Source of the DNA: Fusibacter bizertensis
GTDB lineage: Bacteria > Bacillota > Clostridia > Peptostreptococcales > Acidaminobacteraceae
Assembly: GCF_029914245.1 (NCBI RefSeq)
Contig: NZ_JARYZI010000007.1
Location: 62,001-126,000 of the forward strand
Direction of reading: 5' to 3'
Length of the DNA: 64,000 nucleotides
A model generated the notes under the pieces. The model was given only the letters and a program-made list of their open reading frames with translations. It made no database searches and was not told the origin of the DNA. Both the position numbers and the translations under genes were made by a program. Shown here one piece after another: positions 16,809 through 25,696 of this stretch; the first letter of the stretch is position 1; each line of letters opens with the position of its first letter.

Positions 16809-17696
16809 TCAGCGTGTCTCAACACTGTCCATATGAGGCGACTTTATATGATGCATCAGTAGATAAAATGCATAAATCGCAATAAGATTAAATATTGGGA
16901 ATAACGCTCCTTCAACCAGACTAACTGAGATGCCCTGTCTAATTGAATTTAGAATCATGGCTGAAATTGCTGTTAGCATCGTGATTGCTTTTATGATGAT
17001 CACGCTACTAAGCAGGTAGCCAAGAGGCTTTCTTTTTAATAGGGAAATCCCAGAAAAGACGGCGGTTGGCACTATAAAACCTAAATCCATCCCTTGAATC
17101 ACAAGCGTTGTATAGTGTTCAAGGCCAGCAGGTGCAGCGCCACTTGTTAGCGATGTCCCGATTTTACCTAGCCATAACATGCCTATCGCGAAAGCTATAA
17201 AAAATTGAAAGCCGCTTAAAAATCTAACAGGAACCTGCTTGCTATAGTGATTTGGGATGTCTTTCAAATCAAAAGATAGCATCATCATTACAAAGGCATA
17301 AAAACTCGCTGTCATAAGCATCACATAGATGAGGAAAAGTGAGTTGTACATCCACAAAAATGTGTAAGATACATAAGTGTATAGAAAATAGGCAAGTGTA
17401 CCTGTTAAAAAAAGTTGACCACGAAAAGAACCACGCAGCGCAAAATAGGCTGAACCAATCAAAAGTGGAACCGCGATTACAAGTGTGACTAAGTCAGAAG
17501 CGAGGCCTTGTGCTGCAACCGATATAGAGTCTTTTTGATAGATGCCTTTGCCATAAAGTGAAACTTCGTCGCCATAAATCGATGTAAAATGAGTTAAGTC
17601 ACTTGGCGAACTGCTTAGGAGTCCAGCTAAAGAGACCACTGTAGATGCAATAACGATAAAAGCAACGAGAGATAAAATTGCTTTTCTATTTTTCAT
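16809..17696 (-). CDS. Multi-span membrane protein in a TetR-controlled operon
   Basis: About 295 residues from ATG 17696; the ATG at 17711 itself lies in the ATGGAGG ribosome binding site. Eight or so hydrophobic segments with few charged residues; a loop after the first span carries HFTSIYGDEVSLYGKGIYQKD. Possibly a transporter-like or sensory membrane protein; family not recognised. It begins about 25 bases after the TetR gene ends and is probably controlled by it. Confidence 0.7.
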   Translation of the reverse strand: MKNRKAILSLVAFIVIASTVVSLAGLLSSSPSDLTHFTSIYGDEVSLYGKGIYQKDSISVAAQGLASDLVTLVIAVPLLIGSAYFALRGSFRGQLFLTGTLAYFLYTYVSYTFLWMYNSLFLIYVMLMTASFYAFVMMMLSFDLKDIPNHYSKQVPVRFLSGFQFFIAFAIGMLWLGKIGTSLTSGAAPAGLEHYTTLVIQGMDLGFIVPTAVFSGISLLKRKPLGYLLSSVIIIKAITMLTAISAMILNSIRQGISVSLVEGALFPIFNLIAIYAFYLLMHHIKSPHMDSVETR

Positions 17697-17720
17697 AAAA
17701 AGTACCTCCATTTTAGTACA

Positions 17721-18308
17721 TTATGCACTTATGTTTAATAACCATGTCACATGATCAAGTGTAGATGCGATGAAATCTTTAGCTTCTATGGATTGGCTTT
17801 TACCTGATAGATATTTACAGAGTTCACCGTGTACAAACCCATGTGCAAGTTTTAACCGAATAACCGCCTCTGATTCAATCATGGGTTGATCAAGATCCGA
17901 AATATAGTAGGGAAGAAGTAGTATCTCAGGTCTTTGGTGATTTTGAAAAAGTTCAGAAAAATCAATGTCAATGTGTTCAAGCCATAAGAACCGATACCAA
18001 CCAGGATGGGCTAAGGCGAATTCGAGAACACAATGGATATAGGCTAAGGTATAGCGCTTAAAATTCCCAGTCCTTACGCGTTCCATAGTTTCAAAGGTGA
18101 GGGTTTGTCGCATATCAAGCATGATTTGCATACCTGATTCGAGAATCAATGCTTCAAAACTCGGAAAAAAGTTATAAAGACTTGTGTGTGCGCAAGCGAG
18201 TCGCCTTGCAATTTCTCTGAAATTCACATTGTGAATGCTCTCCTTTTCTTCGATAAGTGCAATTGTAGTGTAGATGATGATTTCTTTGGATAATTTTTTT
18301 TTACGCAT
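17721..18308 (-). CDS. TetR/AcrR-family regulator
   Basis: A 195-residue protein with the N-terminal HTH (KEIIIYTTIALIEEK, FREIARRLACAHTSLYNFF) and a helical ligand-binding part with GWYRFLWLEH. AAAGGAG precedes the ATG. The promoter just upstream carries a palindrome near the start point, consistent with autorepression. It probably regulates the following membrane protein. Confidence 0.88.
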   Translation of the reverse strand: MRKKKLSKEIIIYTTIALIEEKESIHNVNFREIARRLACAHTSLYNFFPSFEALILESGMQIMLDMRQTLTFETMERVRTGNFKRYTLAYIHCVLEFALAHPGWYRFLWLEHIDIDFSELFQNHQRPEILLLPYYISDLDQPMIESEAVIRLKLAHGFVHGELCKYLSGKSQSIEAKDFIASTLDHVTWLLNISA

Positions 18309-18363
18309 GTCGCTCCTTTATATAAACGCAATAATATTCATTTGGGTAAGTTGATGACTCAAT

Positions 18364-18380
18364 AACTACCAGTGGTAGTT
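18364..18380. promoter_or_regulatory. Palindromic operator upstream of the TetR gene
   Basis: AACTACCAGTGGTAGTT is a perfect palindrome around a central G, immediately downstream of the minus-strand -10 element, a position suited to repression. Confidence 0.6.
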
Positions 18381-18382
18381 TT

Positions 18383-18411
18383 AAAATAACACAACATTTG
18401 GATGAAGTCAA
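18383..18411 (-). promoter_or_regulatory. Promoter of the TetR operon
   Basis: Minus strand TTGACT, 17-bp spacer, TATTTT; followed directly by the palindrome at 18364-18380. Confidence 0.55.
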
Positions 18412-18424
18412 AGCAAAATAATAA

Positions 18425-18452
18425 TTGACAAGGAAATATTCCCTGATACAAT
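18425..18452 (+). promoter_or_regulatory. Promoter of the marR-type operon
   Basis: TTGACA, 16-bp spacer, TACAAT; the -10 overlaps the inverted repeat that follows. Confidence 0.7.
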
Positions 18453-18475
18453 ATAGTTAACTAGATTAACTATAT
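18451..18475. promoter_or_regulatory. Inverted-repeat operator for the MarR-type regulator
   Basis: Ten-base arms ATATAGTTAA / TTAACTATAT with a 5-bp spacer, starting at the -10 element and ending just before the ribosome binding site: typical of MarR autorepression. Confidence 0.65.
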
Positions 18476-18487
18476 TGAGAGGTTTAC

Positions 18488-18913
18488 ATGAAAATAGATT
18501 TAATTCAAAGTGCTGACGCTGTTGGTCTATTTTGCAGGTTACACATGAAATCAAAAAAAGAGTTGCCCATTCGATCAAGTGAGATGGGTGTGTTGATTTA
18601 TACTTCGAAACAAACGGATGCCGTGACGCCACTGATGATCAGTCAGTTTTTTAAAATTACAAAGCCTGCCGTAACGACTATGGTTAATGCCCTTGTGAAT
18701 AAAGGCTACCTAATTAGAACTGCATCAACCATAGACAAAAGAAGCTATACACTTGAAATCACCAGTGAAGGAAGAACCTTAGTTGAGTCAACCTTTGAAG
18801 CTTATACTGAAGTGATAGAAACTTTATATGAGGGCATGGGTGAAGCTAAATTTAAAGCGTTTGTTGAACTTATCAGTGAAGCAAATGCAATTCTAAGTGA
18901 GGAGCGATCATGA
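18488..18913 (+). CDS. MarR-family regulator
   Basis: A 141-residue winged-helix protein with the pattern SEMGVLIYTSK, ISQFFKITKPAVTTMVNALVNKGYL and the wing TIDKRSYTLEITSEGR. It overlaps the next gene by four bases (start 18910), so it is co-translated with an NmrA-like oxidoreductase. The perfect inverted repeat over the promoter supports autoregulation. Confidence 0.9.
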   Translation: MKIDLIQSADAVGLFCRLHMKSKKELPIRSSEMGVLIYTSKQTDAVTPLMISQFFKITKPAVTTMVNALVNKGYLIRTASTIDKRSYTLEITSEGRTLVESTFEAYTEVIETLYEGMGEAKFKAFVELISEANAILSEERS

Positions 18914-19773
18914 TGAAAATTTTGGTAACTGGCGCTTCGGGCAATGTAGGAAGTTATGTAGTAAATGAACTGATAGCACTTAACGAAAATGTAGTTGCAG
19001 CTGGAACAAACGTGAGCAAACTTAAAGATAAATTTGGCGATAAGATTGAGCCCGTTTATTTTGACTTTACTAAGCCTGAGACTTTTGATGAAGCGTTAAA
19101 GGGCGTAGATCGGGTTTTTCTCATGCGTCCACCTCATCTTGGAAAGCCTGAGGATCTCTATCCATTTATAGATGCAGTAAAAAAGCATGAAGTTAAGCTT
19201 TTGTCTTTTCTATCTTTAATGGGTGTTGAGAATAACCCTATACCACCGCATCACAAAATAGAGAATTACATCGAAAAAAGTGGAATTCCATTTGCACATA
19301 TCAGACCGGGCTTTTTTATGCAAAATATCTCGGGTGTTCATAGCGTCGAGATCGTAAAACTTGATCAGATTTTTGTACCAGCGGGTAAAAGCAAAACGAG
19401 TTTTATCGATGCTGCAGATATTGGACTAGCCATTGCTACGGTATTACATGATGCAAAAGCTCATAAAAATAGTACTTTTACCATAACGGGACCAGAAGCT
19501 TTAACCTATGATCAAGTAGCAGAGGTACTTACAAAAGTAACAGGGCGAAAAATAACGTATGCACGTCCAAGTTATTTGAAATACAGAAATTATTATCTAA
19601 AAAATAGAAAGCTGGATAAAAATTATGTCAATGTCACTGTAGCCCTATATTTTATGACGCGTATGGGGACAGCAAAAGCTGTAACGGATGAGTTTTACCT
19701 TTTAACAGGTAAAAGGCCGCGTACTTTTGAAGCCTTTGCGAGGGAACACAAAGAAATATTTATAAAAAACTAA
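18910..19773 (+). CDS. NmrA-like NAD(P)-binding atypical SDR
   Basis: A 287-residue protein with a Rossmann fold: MKILVTGASGNVGSYVVNEL is the dinucleotide-binding loop (GxxGxxG), followed by VDRVFLMRPPHLG and a FAHIRPGFFMQNIS block. This matches the NmrA/atypical SDR-a group, many of which act as quinone or NAD(P)H-dependent oxidoreductases or redox sensors. ATG 18910 and 18913 are tandem; the site GAGGAG fits either. Co-operonic with the MarR-type regulator, so probably induced by its ligand. Confidence 0.88.
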   Translation: MMKILVTGASGNVGSYVVNELIALNENVVAAGTNVSKLKDKFGDKIEPVYFDFTKPETFDEALKGVDRVFLMRPPHLGKPEDLYPFIDAVKKHEVKLLSFLSLMGVENNPIPPHHKIENYIEKSGIPFAHIRPGFFMQNISGVHSVEIVKLDQIFVPAGKSKTSFIDAADIGLAIATVLHDAKAHKNSTFTITGPEALTYDQVAEVLTKVTGRKITYARPSYLKYRNYYLKNRKLDKNYVNVTVALYFMTRMGTAKAVTDEFYLLTGKRPRTFEAFAREHKEIFIKN

Positions 19774-19855
19774 ATATGGATTTTGAGAAGAGATATAAAC
19801 TCACTATAGCTGCAAGCAGGAAACAACTTTATTATGTAAAATTGAATGTTTATTC

Positions 19856-19869
19856 GTAACAATCGTTAC
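19856..19869. promoter_or_regulatory. Short palindrome upstream of the cupin gene
   Basis: GTAAC-N4-GTTAC about 25 bases before a TATAAT (19892-19897); a possible operator. Confidence 0.3.
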
Positions 19870-19930
19870 ATCTTTACTTCTAGGTATGTATTATAATCTA
19901 ATTATTACATATCATGAAAGGATGATGACT

Positions 19931-20242
19931 ATGATTGAAAAAGTTTATAACATGACATTAGGTAATGAGAAGACTATTGAGAGAATTATTCAGGATGAAC
20001 ACATTCATTACAACCACATGATTTTGAACAAAGGTGAAGCACTTCCAGAACATTTTTCAAATGCCAATGTGTACATGACCGTTTTAAGGGGTAGATTATC
20101 AATAGTACTTGATGATCAGCTTGTTCATGAATATGAAATGGGTAGCATCTTAAACATACCAATTGATATCAAGATGAATATAAGAAATCTTCATCAAGAA
20201 GTACTTGAACTAATTGTGATTAAAACACCAGCACCAAAATAG
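19931..20242 (+). CDS. Cupin-fold small protein
   Basis: About 103 residues from ATG 19931 (AAAGGA eight bases upstream; the ATG at 19886 sits at the -10 element). A single cupin-like barrel: GEALPEHFSNANVYMTVLRG, a LSIVLDD strand, and YEMGSILNIPIDIKMNIRN. Most conserved metal His positions are replaced except the one in PEHF, so metal binding is doubtful. Function unknown; single gene with its own terminator. Confidence 0.7.
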   Translation: MIEKVYNMTLGNEKTIERIIQDEHIHYNHMILNKGEALPEHFSNANVYMTVLRGRLSIVLDDQLVHEYEMGSILNIPIDIKMNIRNLHQEVLELIVIKTPAPK

Positions 20243-20269
20243 TAAGGTTGAAATATTGATAAGTACGAA

Positions 20270-20301
20270 ACCACATGCATGACTGTATGTGGCTTTTTTT
20301 A
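20270..20301 (+). terminator. Intrinsic terminator of the cupin gene
   Basis: CCACATGCA / TGTATGTGG stem followed by CTTTTTTT. Confidence 0.8.
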
Positions 20302-20441
20302 TTTTGAACTGGGAATTTTTGCTTTGTTTTGGGTATATAAAAATAAGTAATAAAAACAATCTAAATCTATAATTAATATCTATATAATTAAATTCTTATA
20401 AAATATTTCTACTATTTGCATTATGGATTGGAGATGATTTC

Positions 20442-22451
20442 ATGAAAGAACCAAAGGAGAACGCAAAGAAAACAACTCATAAATTGTCAGATACAGATGA
20501 AAAACAATACGTTAACGAGAAAATTCGTGAAGCATTGCCTCAACTGCGCATATTATTTATTTGTTTTACACTTCTTTATGGTGCATTCGGTTATTTAGAT
20601 TTTCTTACAGCACATGTTTATAGTTTGCAATTTTTTATCATTCGATATGTGATTGTAATTCCATTATTCATTGTATTCTTAGCTCTTTCATATCGACAGA
20701 TTATTTTTACCATATCACAGTGGTTATTGACATTTTGTTTAGTCGTAGGTGGCATGGGAATCGCTTATATGCTAATTGTTTATCCAAGTAACTTTAGTTA
20801 CTATGGCGGTTTGTTTATGGTTATTTTTTCAGGATACTTTTTGCTAAAGTTAAATAGTAGTTATGCTGTAATTGGCAATCTAATAATCTTTCATTTTTAT
20901 ATTTTCGGTTCCTTAATTGTCCATGGGAGACTTAATTTTGATACGATCTTAGTGACTTCATTTTTTGCAGGGGCAAATGTAATTGGTGCCTTAGGTAATT
21001 ATCAGCTAGAGCGTATGGGGCGTTTGAGGTTTATGCAGGAAAAGGAAATTAAAAACCAAAATAAACAGCTTGAAGCTCTTGTTCTCAGCCAAAGGAATGA
21101 ATTGTTACAAATAGAAAAAGCATTTGAGTCCACGAGCGACGCTATAGCAATCTTTAGTCCAGTGGGAAAACTAACCAATTTCAACGATGCATTTTCAAAA
21201 ATTATGGAGATAGATGAAGATACTGGATTAGGGCTTTATCATCAACTTGATGACATTATCCTAGAGGTTCTACATGGAAGTGTGTGGAATGGTGAGCGAA
21301 TTATCAACTCAATACCTGATGATAAAAAGATACTTCTTATTCAAGCTGATTCAGTTTTTGAAAGTGGAGAAGTGATAGGTGCAGTAGTAACTTGTAAAGA
21401 CATTACAAAGCGTAAAAATGCTGAAGTACAGACTCAATATATTAGTTTTCATGACCATTTAACGGGACTATACAATCGTTATTGGTATGAAGAGGAAATT
21501 AGAAATTTTGAATTTCGACAACAAGTCCCTTTAAGTATAATTATGGCGGATCTCAATGGCTTAAAATTGTTAAATGATACTTTTGGTCATGCTGTTGGAG
21601 ATCGTTTTTTGATGTATGCTGCCGAGGTGTTTAAGCAGGTATGTCGTGCAGAAGATTTAGTTGTGCGCTGGGGTGGTGATGAATTTGTCATCTTGATGCC
21701 ACGGACCACTTATGATGAAGCAACAAAAATTGCTGAGGAAATTACAAGTAGCAGTGCGCGGTTTTTGTGCGAAGGCGTTCCTGTTTCAATGGCAATAGGT
21801 GTAGCGTGTAAAGTGAGTCACAATGAAGAAATTGATAATATTTTGAAGCTCGCTGAGGAAAAAATGTACAGACAAAAGTTAACGGAAGGTAGAAGTGCAA
21901 AAATTGCAATTTTAAATGCACTTAATAAAACCATGCAGGTAAAAAGTTCTGAACCTGAAAGTCACACTAAAAATATGCAAGAGATTGCTAAAAAAATGGG
22001 GCTACACATGGGTTTGTCTGAAGATGACTTAGCCAGACTGGAATTAGTGGTTAAACTTCATGATATAGGCAAAATCAACATCCCTGCAGAAATACTTAAA
22101 AAAGAGAACGCTTTATCTTTAGAAGAATGGGAGATTATAAAAAAACATTCTGAAATTGGTTATAGAATTGCACAAGCAACTGAAGATTTTTCACATGTCG
22201 CTCATGAAATACTTTCTCACCATGAAAGATGGGATGGTAAAGGTTACCCTCAAAATCTAAAGGGAGAATCAATTCCTTTTCTATCGCGTATAACAACAAT
22301 TGCAGATGCTTATGAGGTTATGCTTAATGGTAGTCCGTATAAAGCCCCCATGTCTAAAGAGGAAACTATTAAGGAAATTAAAAGATGCTCTGGTACACAA
22401 TTTGATCCTGAGATTGTGACTGTCTTTTTGCAAGTGGTTTCTGGAAGTTAA
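20442..22451 (+). CDS. Membrane PAS-GGDEF-HD-GYP c-di-GMP protein
   Basis: A 669-residue protein. Five to six hydrophobic spans lie at residues ~35-190, then a PAS domain (~215-330), a GGDEF domain (~340-495) and an HD-GYP domain (~510-669). WGGDEF is intact with RAED five residues before it, the product-inhibition I-site. The HD-GYP part keeps LHDIGKINIP, HHERWDGKGYP and RITTIADAYE, the metal-binding signature of a c-di-GMP phosphodiesterase. The protein may therefore make and degrade the messenger under control of the membrane sensor and PAS. GGAGATG precedes the ATG. Single gene. Confidence 0.93.
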   Translation: MKEPKENAKKTTHKLSDTDEKQYVNEKIREALPQLRILFICFTLLYGAFGYLDFLTAHVYSLQFFIIRYVIVIPLFIVFLALSYRQIIFTISQWLLTFCLVVGGMGIAYMLIVYPSNFSYYGGLFMVIFSGYFLLKLNSSYAVIGNLIIFHFYIFGSLIVHGRLNFDTILVTSFFAGANVIGALGNYQLERMGRLRFMQEKEIKNQNKQLEALVLSQRNELLQIEKAFESTSDAIAIFSPVGKLTNFNDAFSKIMEIDEDTGLGLYHQLDDIILEVLHGSVWNGERIINSIPDDKKILLIQADSVFESGEVIGAVVTCKDITKRKNAEVQTQYISFHDHLTGLYNRYWYEEEIRNFEFRQQVPLSIIMADLNGLKLLNDTFGHAVGDRFLMYAAEVFKQVCRAEDLVVRWGGDEFVILMPRTTYDEATKIAEEITSSSARFLCEGVPVSMAIGVACKVSHNEEIDNILKLAEEKMYRQKLTEGRSAKIAILNALNKTMQVKSSEPESHTKNMQEIAKKMGLHMGLSEDDLARLELVVKLHDIGKINIPAEILKKENALSLEEWEIIKKHSEIGYRIAQATEDFSHVAHEILSHHERWDGKGYPQNLKGESIPFLSRITTIADAYEVMLNGSPYKAPMSKEETIKEIKRCSGTQFDPEIVTVFLQVVSGS

Positions 22452-22595
22452 AAAAACGATAAATTAATAAAAAAATACTGCTTGATTTTAGTATGATAAT
22501 CGTTTAACATAATACATAGATATACGATGCATAGCATAACAAGGCATCGATGTACAAGGTATTGAAACATTATCCATCTAAAAATGGAGGTAAAT

Positions 22596-22910
22596 ATGAA
22601 CAAAGAACTTATAAAAGGCACAACAGAGATGATGATCCTTAAGATGTTAGACCGTCAAGCAACCTATGGTTATGGGATGATCAAAAATTTTGAAATAATG
22701 TCAAATGGTTCGTTTACACTTAAAGAGGGCACTTTGTATCCGATTTTACATGCACTTGAAAAAAAAGAGCATATTGAATCTTATTGGGATGATCTTGAAG
22801 GCAGAAAGCGCAAATACTACAAGATCACTGAAAAAGGCAAGCTGAACCTTGAAGAAAAGAAAAGTGAATGGGATGAGTTTGCTTTAGCAATGAAATTAAT
22901 CATGGAATAA
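22596..22910 (+). CDS. PadR-family regulator
   Basis: About 104 residues; ATG 22596 follows GGAGG, whereas the ATG at 22584 lies before it. A PadR winged helix is shown by LKMLDRQATYGYGMIKNFE, FTLKEGTLYPILHALEKK and RKRKYYKITEKGK. It is followed by two membrane proteins of the kind usually paired with PadR regulators (HAAS-domain sensors), which it probably represses. Confidence 0.9.
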   Translation: MNKELIKGTTEMMILKMLDRQATYGYGMIKNFEIMSNGSFTLKEGTLYPILHALEKKEHIESYWDDLEGRKRKYYKITEKGKLNLEEKKSEWDEFALAMKLIME

Positions 22911-22923
22911 ACAGGAGAGTTAT

Positions 22924-23934
22924 ATGTCGGAATGTACAGCGAATATAGAGTTAGCAAACGATCGACTCACCGTTAAGGATATTACTACACATGAAAATGT
23001 TTCGATGTTTATCCAAAAAGTGCTGGATCAGGTCTATACTGAAGAAGAAGGACATGCAATTAAAGATGAACTAATTGATCATATCTTTAGTTTAGCAGAA
23101 GATTATATGGATGCTGGTCATAGTAAAGAAACTGCTATTAAGAAAGCTTTATTTCAAATGGGTGATCCTTCTGAGATTGGCTATAGCTTTACTGACTATG
23201 AAGGAATGAAGAGAAGAAAATTTTTAAGAGTTGGTTTAAAATGGCTGGGTGTCTTGATTATCTTGTTGACAATAGTTGTTACGGTTGAACTATCTGGTGG
23301 GTTTAAAGCTGTATTTTCAGATACATCTGGTTCATCATCAAGTTCAAGTGGACCAGATTGGTTTATCATTTATTACATTTTCTATTTGCCATTTATCATC
23401 ATTAATGGTAACTTATCAGCTAGCGCTGGGTTAAATGGTATTCCACTTAGTAAACTTAAGATATCCAAAGAACCACTACTTATATTATGGTCTTATAAGA
23501 AGAGATTCCCTTGGGAATACTTTTTCTTAGTGATATTTTTTATACCTGTGATTCTAATTTTTGTAGTGATATTTGCTTCCGAAGGAAATAATCCAGTCTA
23601 TGCTTTTGTTTTTTTATCCGTACTCACTTTTTCAGTGTGGTTGATGTTCCATAGTGAAAAATATAGAATTCCCAAATATGTTGTCCTTGAAGAAGGCATC
23701 GTAGTAAAAAATAAGCTAATTTCTTGGACAGCAATAGATCGTATATCTTGGACCAAAGATTATATGGCATCTAGTGAGGACCACTATAAATTAATCATAG
23801 AACATATCTCAAGGGTGCCTAATAAAAACGTTAACAAAAAGTATATGACAAGTGGTGTCACGATTAAAAAAAATATCGATGTAAATGCCAATCAATATAG
23901 GCAATTGCAGGCAATTATTAAGGAGCGTATGTAA
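22924..23934 (+). CDS. HAAS / permease-prefix domain membrane protein
   Basis: A 336-residue protein with a cytoplasmic N-terminal helical domain (about 25-95) of the HAAS/permease prefix type: VLDQVYTEEEGHAIKDELIDH and ETAIKKALFQMGDPSEIG are diagnostic. A span (~103-123), a Ser-rich external loop (SDTSGSSSSSSGP), and further spans (~130-220) follow, then a cytosolic PH-like tail (IPKYVVLEEGIVVKN). Such proteins are partners of PadR regulators. Stop TAA abuts the next ATG, implying co-translation. Confidence 0.8.
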   Translation: MSECTANIELANDRLTVKDITTHENVSMFIQKVLDQVYTEEEGHAIKDELIDHIFSLAEDYMDAGHSKETAIKKALFQMGDPSEIGYSFTDYEGMKRRKFLRVGLKWLGVLIILLTIVVTVELSGGFKAVFSDTSGSSSSSSGPDWFIIYYIFYLPFIIINGNLSASAGLNGIPLSKLKISKEPLLILWSYKKRFPWEYFFLVIFFIPVILIFVVIFASEGNNPVYAFVFLSVLTFSVWLMFHSEKYRIPKYVVLEEGIVVKNKLISWTAIDRISWTKDYMASSEDHYKLIIEHISRVPNKNVNKKYMTSGVTIKKNIDVNANQYRQLQAIIKERM

Positions 23935-24618
23935 ATGAATTTTTCTATGCACCGTGGAATATATTTGAAAAACAAAAAAACCATAAAGATTTTTTTACTT
24001 ATAAATATATTGTTCTTTATCAGCGTCATCCTCTTTGAGATAAAAACTTTGACAAGTCGGTTAATTGTTGTTGGATGCCTTATTGCCGGGCTAGCTCTTA
24101 CCAGATTCTTTTGGAATAAAGCTATGAGGGCACAAAAAATTCGACTAAATGAAGTTGAAGCCCTATATGGCAATGAAACAATAGTTTGCTATGCAGAGAA
24201 TTATTCAGGGTTAGTACGCAAGGACAAGTATGGTTATCTGGTTCTTATGACTATATATGTTGCACTTATACTGTATGTATGTGTGATGTTATACACTGAG
24301 TGGATTAGCAGTGTACTAGTTTTAACAATTCTTAGTATAGTCCATATTTCTCTGGCGATCCCCATAATGGTTATTTTGATAAAGATGCTAGATACTGCAG
24401 TTTTTTTTACAAAAGATACATTGTTTTTAAGTCATTCAAATGAAATTGAACTTGAAAAAATAAAAAAATATCAATTTATTGAATGTGTAAAAGGTGGTGC
24501 AGTACTTGAGCTCAATACTGGTGATCATTTTGTCAGGTTGAGTTTAGCAGATAAGGAGCACCATATCATTGAAAAGCTTATAAATCATACTCAATTGACA
24601 AAGCAAATAGAATTATAA
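23935..24618 (+). CDS. Membrane protein with YcxB-like C-terminal domain
   Basis: A 227-residue protein with four hydrophobic spans (about 16-34, 40-58, 93-112 and 121-143) and a C-terminal domain (about 150-225; FFTKDTLFLSHSNEIELEKI) resembling bacterial-PH/YcxB-like folds. The third gene of the PadR operon, starting directly at the previous stop codon. Function unknown. Confidence 0.7.
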   Translation: MNFSMHRGIYLKNKKTIKIFLLINILFFISVILFEIKTLTSRLIVVGCLIAGLALTRFFWNKAMRAQKIRLNEVEALYGNETIVCYAENYSGLVRKDKYGYLVLMTIYVALILYVCVMLYTEWISSVLVLTILSIVHISLAIPIMVILIKMLDTAVFFTKDTLFLSHSNEIELEKIKKYQFIECVKGGAVLELNTGDHFVRLSLADKEHHIIEKLINHTQLTKQIEL

Positions 24619-24663
24619 AACTAGCCACATCGTTTTCTTGACGGTGATTAGGCTAGTTTTTTT
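24617..24663 (+). terminator. Terminator of the PadR operon
   Basis: AAAACTAGCC / GGCTAGTTTT outer stem with an inner CATCG/CGGTG pairing, then TTT. Confidence 0.75.
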
Positions 24664-24703
24664 ATGAAAAAAATAAACTGTCAATGACAAATGTTTTATT
24701 TGG

Positions 24704-24732
24704 GGTACATATAAATTGAAGGTTGTTATAAT
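24704..24732 (+). promoter_or_regulatory. Likely promoter of the radical SAM / PDGT-repeat operon
   Basis: TATAAT at 24727-24732 with an extended TG element before it and a weak GGTACA at the -35 position. Confidence 0.45.
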
Positions 24733-24765
24733 TTAATTATTAGATAATCCGAAGGGGGTATTCAT

Positions 24766-25686
24766 TTGAACATTGAGCGAAGAAGGGGCTTAAACGAGGA
24801 TGTGTTTAATGGTGCTAAAATCAATTCAACAGATTATGCACAAATACTAAATGTTAACGCACAATGGGGAACTGTTAACATGACAAAGGACGTAGCTGAT
24901 CAGAGTCAAAAAAAAGAACCCGAACATTTAATCCACTGGATTGTAGGGGAACTTAAGGATGGTATAAAAATGATTCCAAAGAAAGCAAAAATTTTGTCAA
25001 TTTATGGGGGGGTTATATTGGCCATAAATTTGATTTTTTGGACTGTGAAACCTTATTTTCTGCCGAGTTATCTTCAACCCTTTAGGCAACTCATTTCTTT
25101 GGTGGTTTTTTTAACAGCAACATACAATGATATTGTTCCTAAAACGATTTTTTGGGTGATTGTGTTTACTTTTGGCAGAAAACTTTTTAAGCAGATGAGA
25201 AAACGAGGATTCAGATCAACTTTTTCATGTATGAAAAATACTGTGCCGCAACTAAGCAAAGCAATGTCTACTTTAGGAAGTCGGGCATATCCTATACTTT
25301 TATCCGGTGCTGGAATGGGATTAATCATAGCAAATAATTTTGCCAGTTATTCAAGGTTTTCTGGTGCACGGAACAAAATCGACAAATATTTTATCGTGAT
25401 GATAATCGCTTTTTCGATTAGCTATTTACTTGGTGAAGCAAACAAAACAGGAATTTTTAAGTTTATTAAATTAGGTTCTAATGACTTAGGTAAATTAATC
25501 GGTATCAAACAAGGTTTATCAGATGACGGTGTATATTTGATATTGTCAGGTTTTGTCTTGGGACTTTTATTAGATGCACCACTTATTTTTCTGAAATTTA
25601 TGTATGGCGGATATATTCTAGGGTTGCTAGGAATCTTAGTAGCAATAGTAATGTTATTTATACCTGTAAATAAAGCCACAGTCTAA
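24766..25686 (+). CDS. Multi-span membrane protein of the radical SAM operon
   Basis: A 306-residue protein starting at TTG six bases after AGGGGGT. A polar N-terminal region (1-75; NGAKINSTDYAQILNVNAQW) precedes about six to seven hydrophobic spans: ~80-100, 110-125, 127-143, 173-193, 208-223, 253-272, 278-300. A basic loop (GRKLFKQMRKRGFRS) and a Gly/Lys-rich loop (KLGSNDLGKLIGIKQG) lie between spans. I recognise no family. As the first gene of an operon with a radical SAM enzyme and its likely substrate protein, it may handle export or membrane assembly. That role is inferred only from position. Confidence 0.65.
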   Translation: MNIERRRGLNEDVFNGAKINSTDYAQILNVNAQWGTVNMTKDVADQSQKKEPEHLIHWIVGELKDGIKMIPKKAKILSIYGGVILAINLIFWTVKPYFLPSYLQPFRQLISLVVFLTATYNDIVPKTIFWVIVFTFGRKLFKQMRKRGFRSTFSCMKNTVPQLSKAMSTLGSRAYPILLSGAGMGLIIANNFASYSRFSGARNKIDKYFIVMIIAFSISYLLGEANKTGIFKFIKLGSNDLGKLIGIKQGLSDDGVYLILSGFVLGLLLDAPLIFLKFMYGGYILGLLGILVAIVMLFIPVNKATV

Positions 25687-25696
25687 GAGGTGAAAT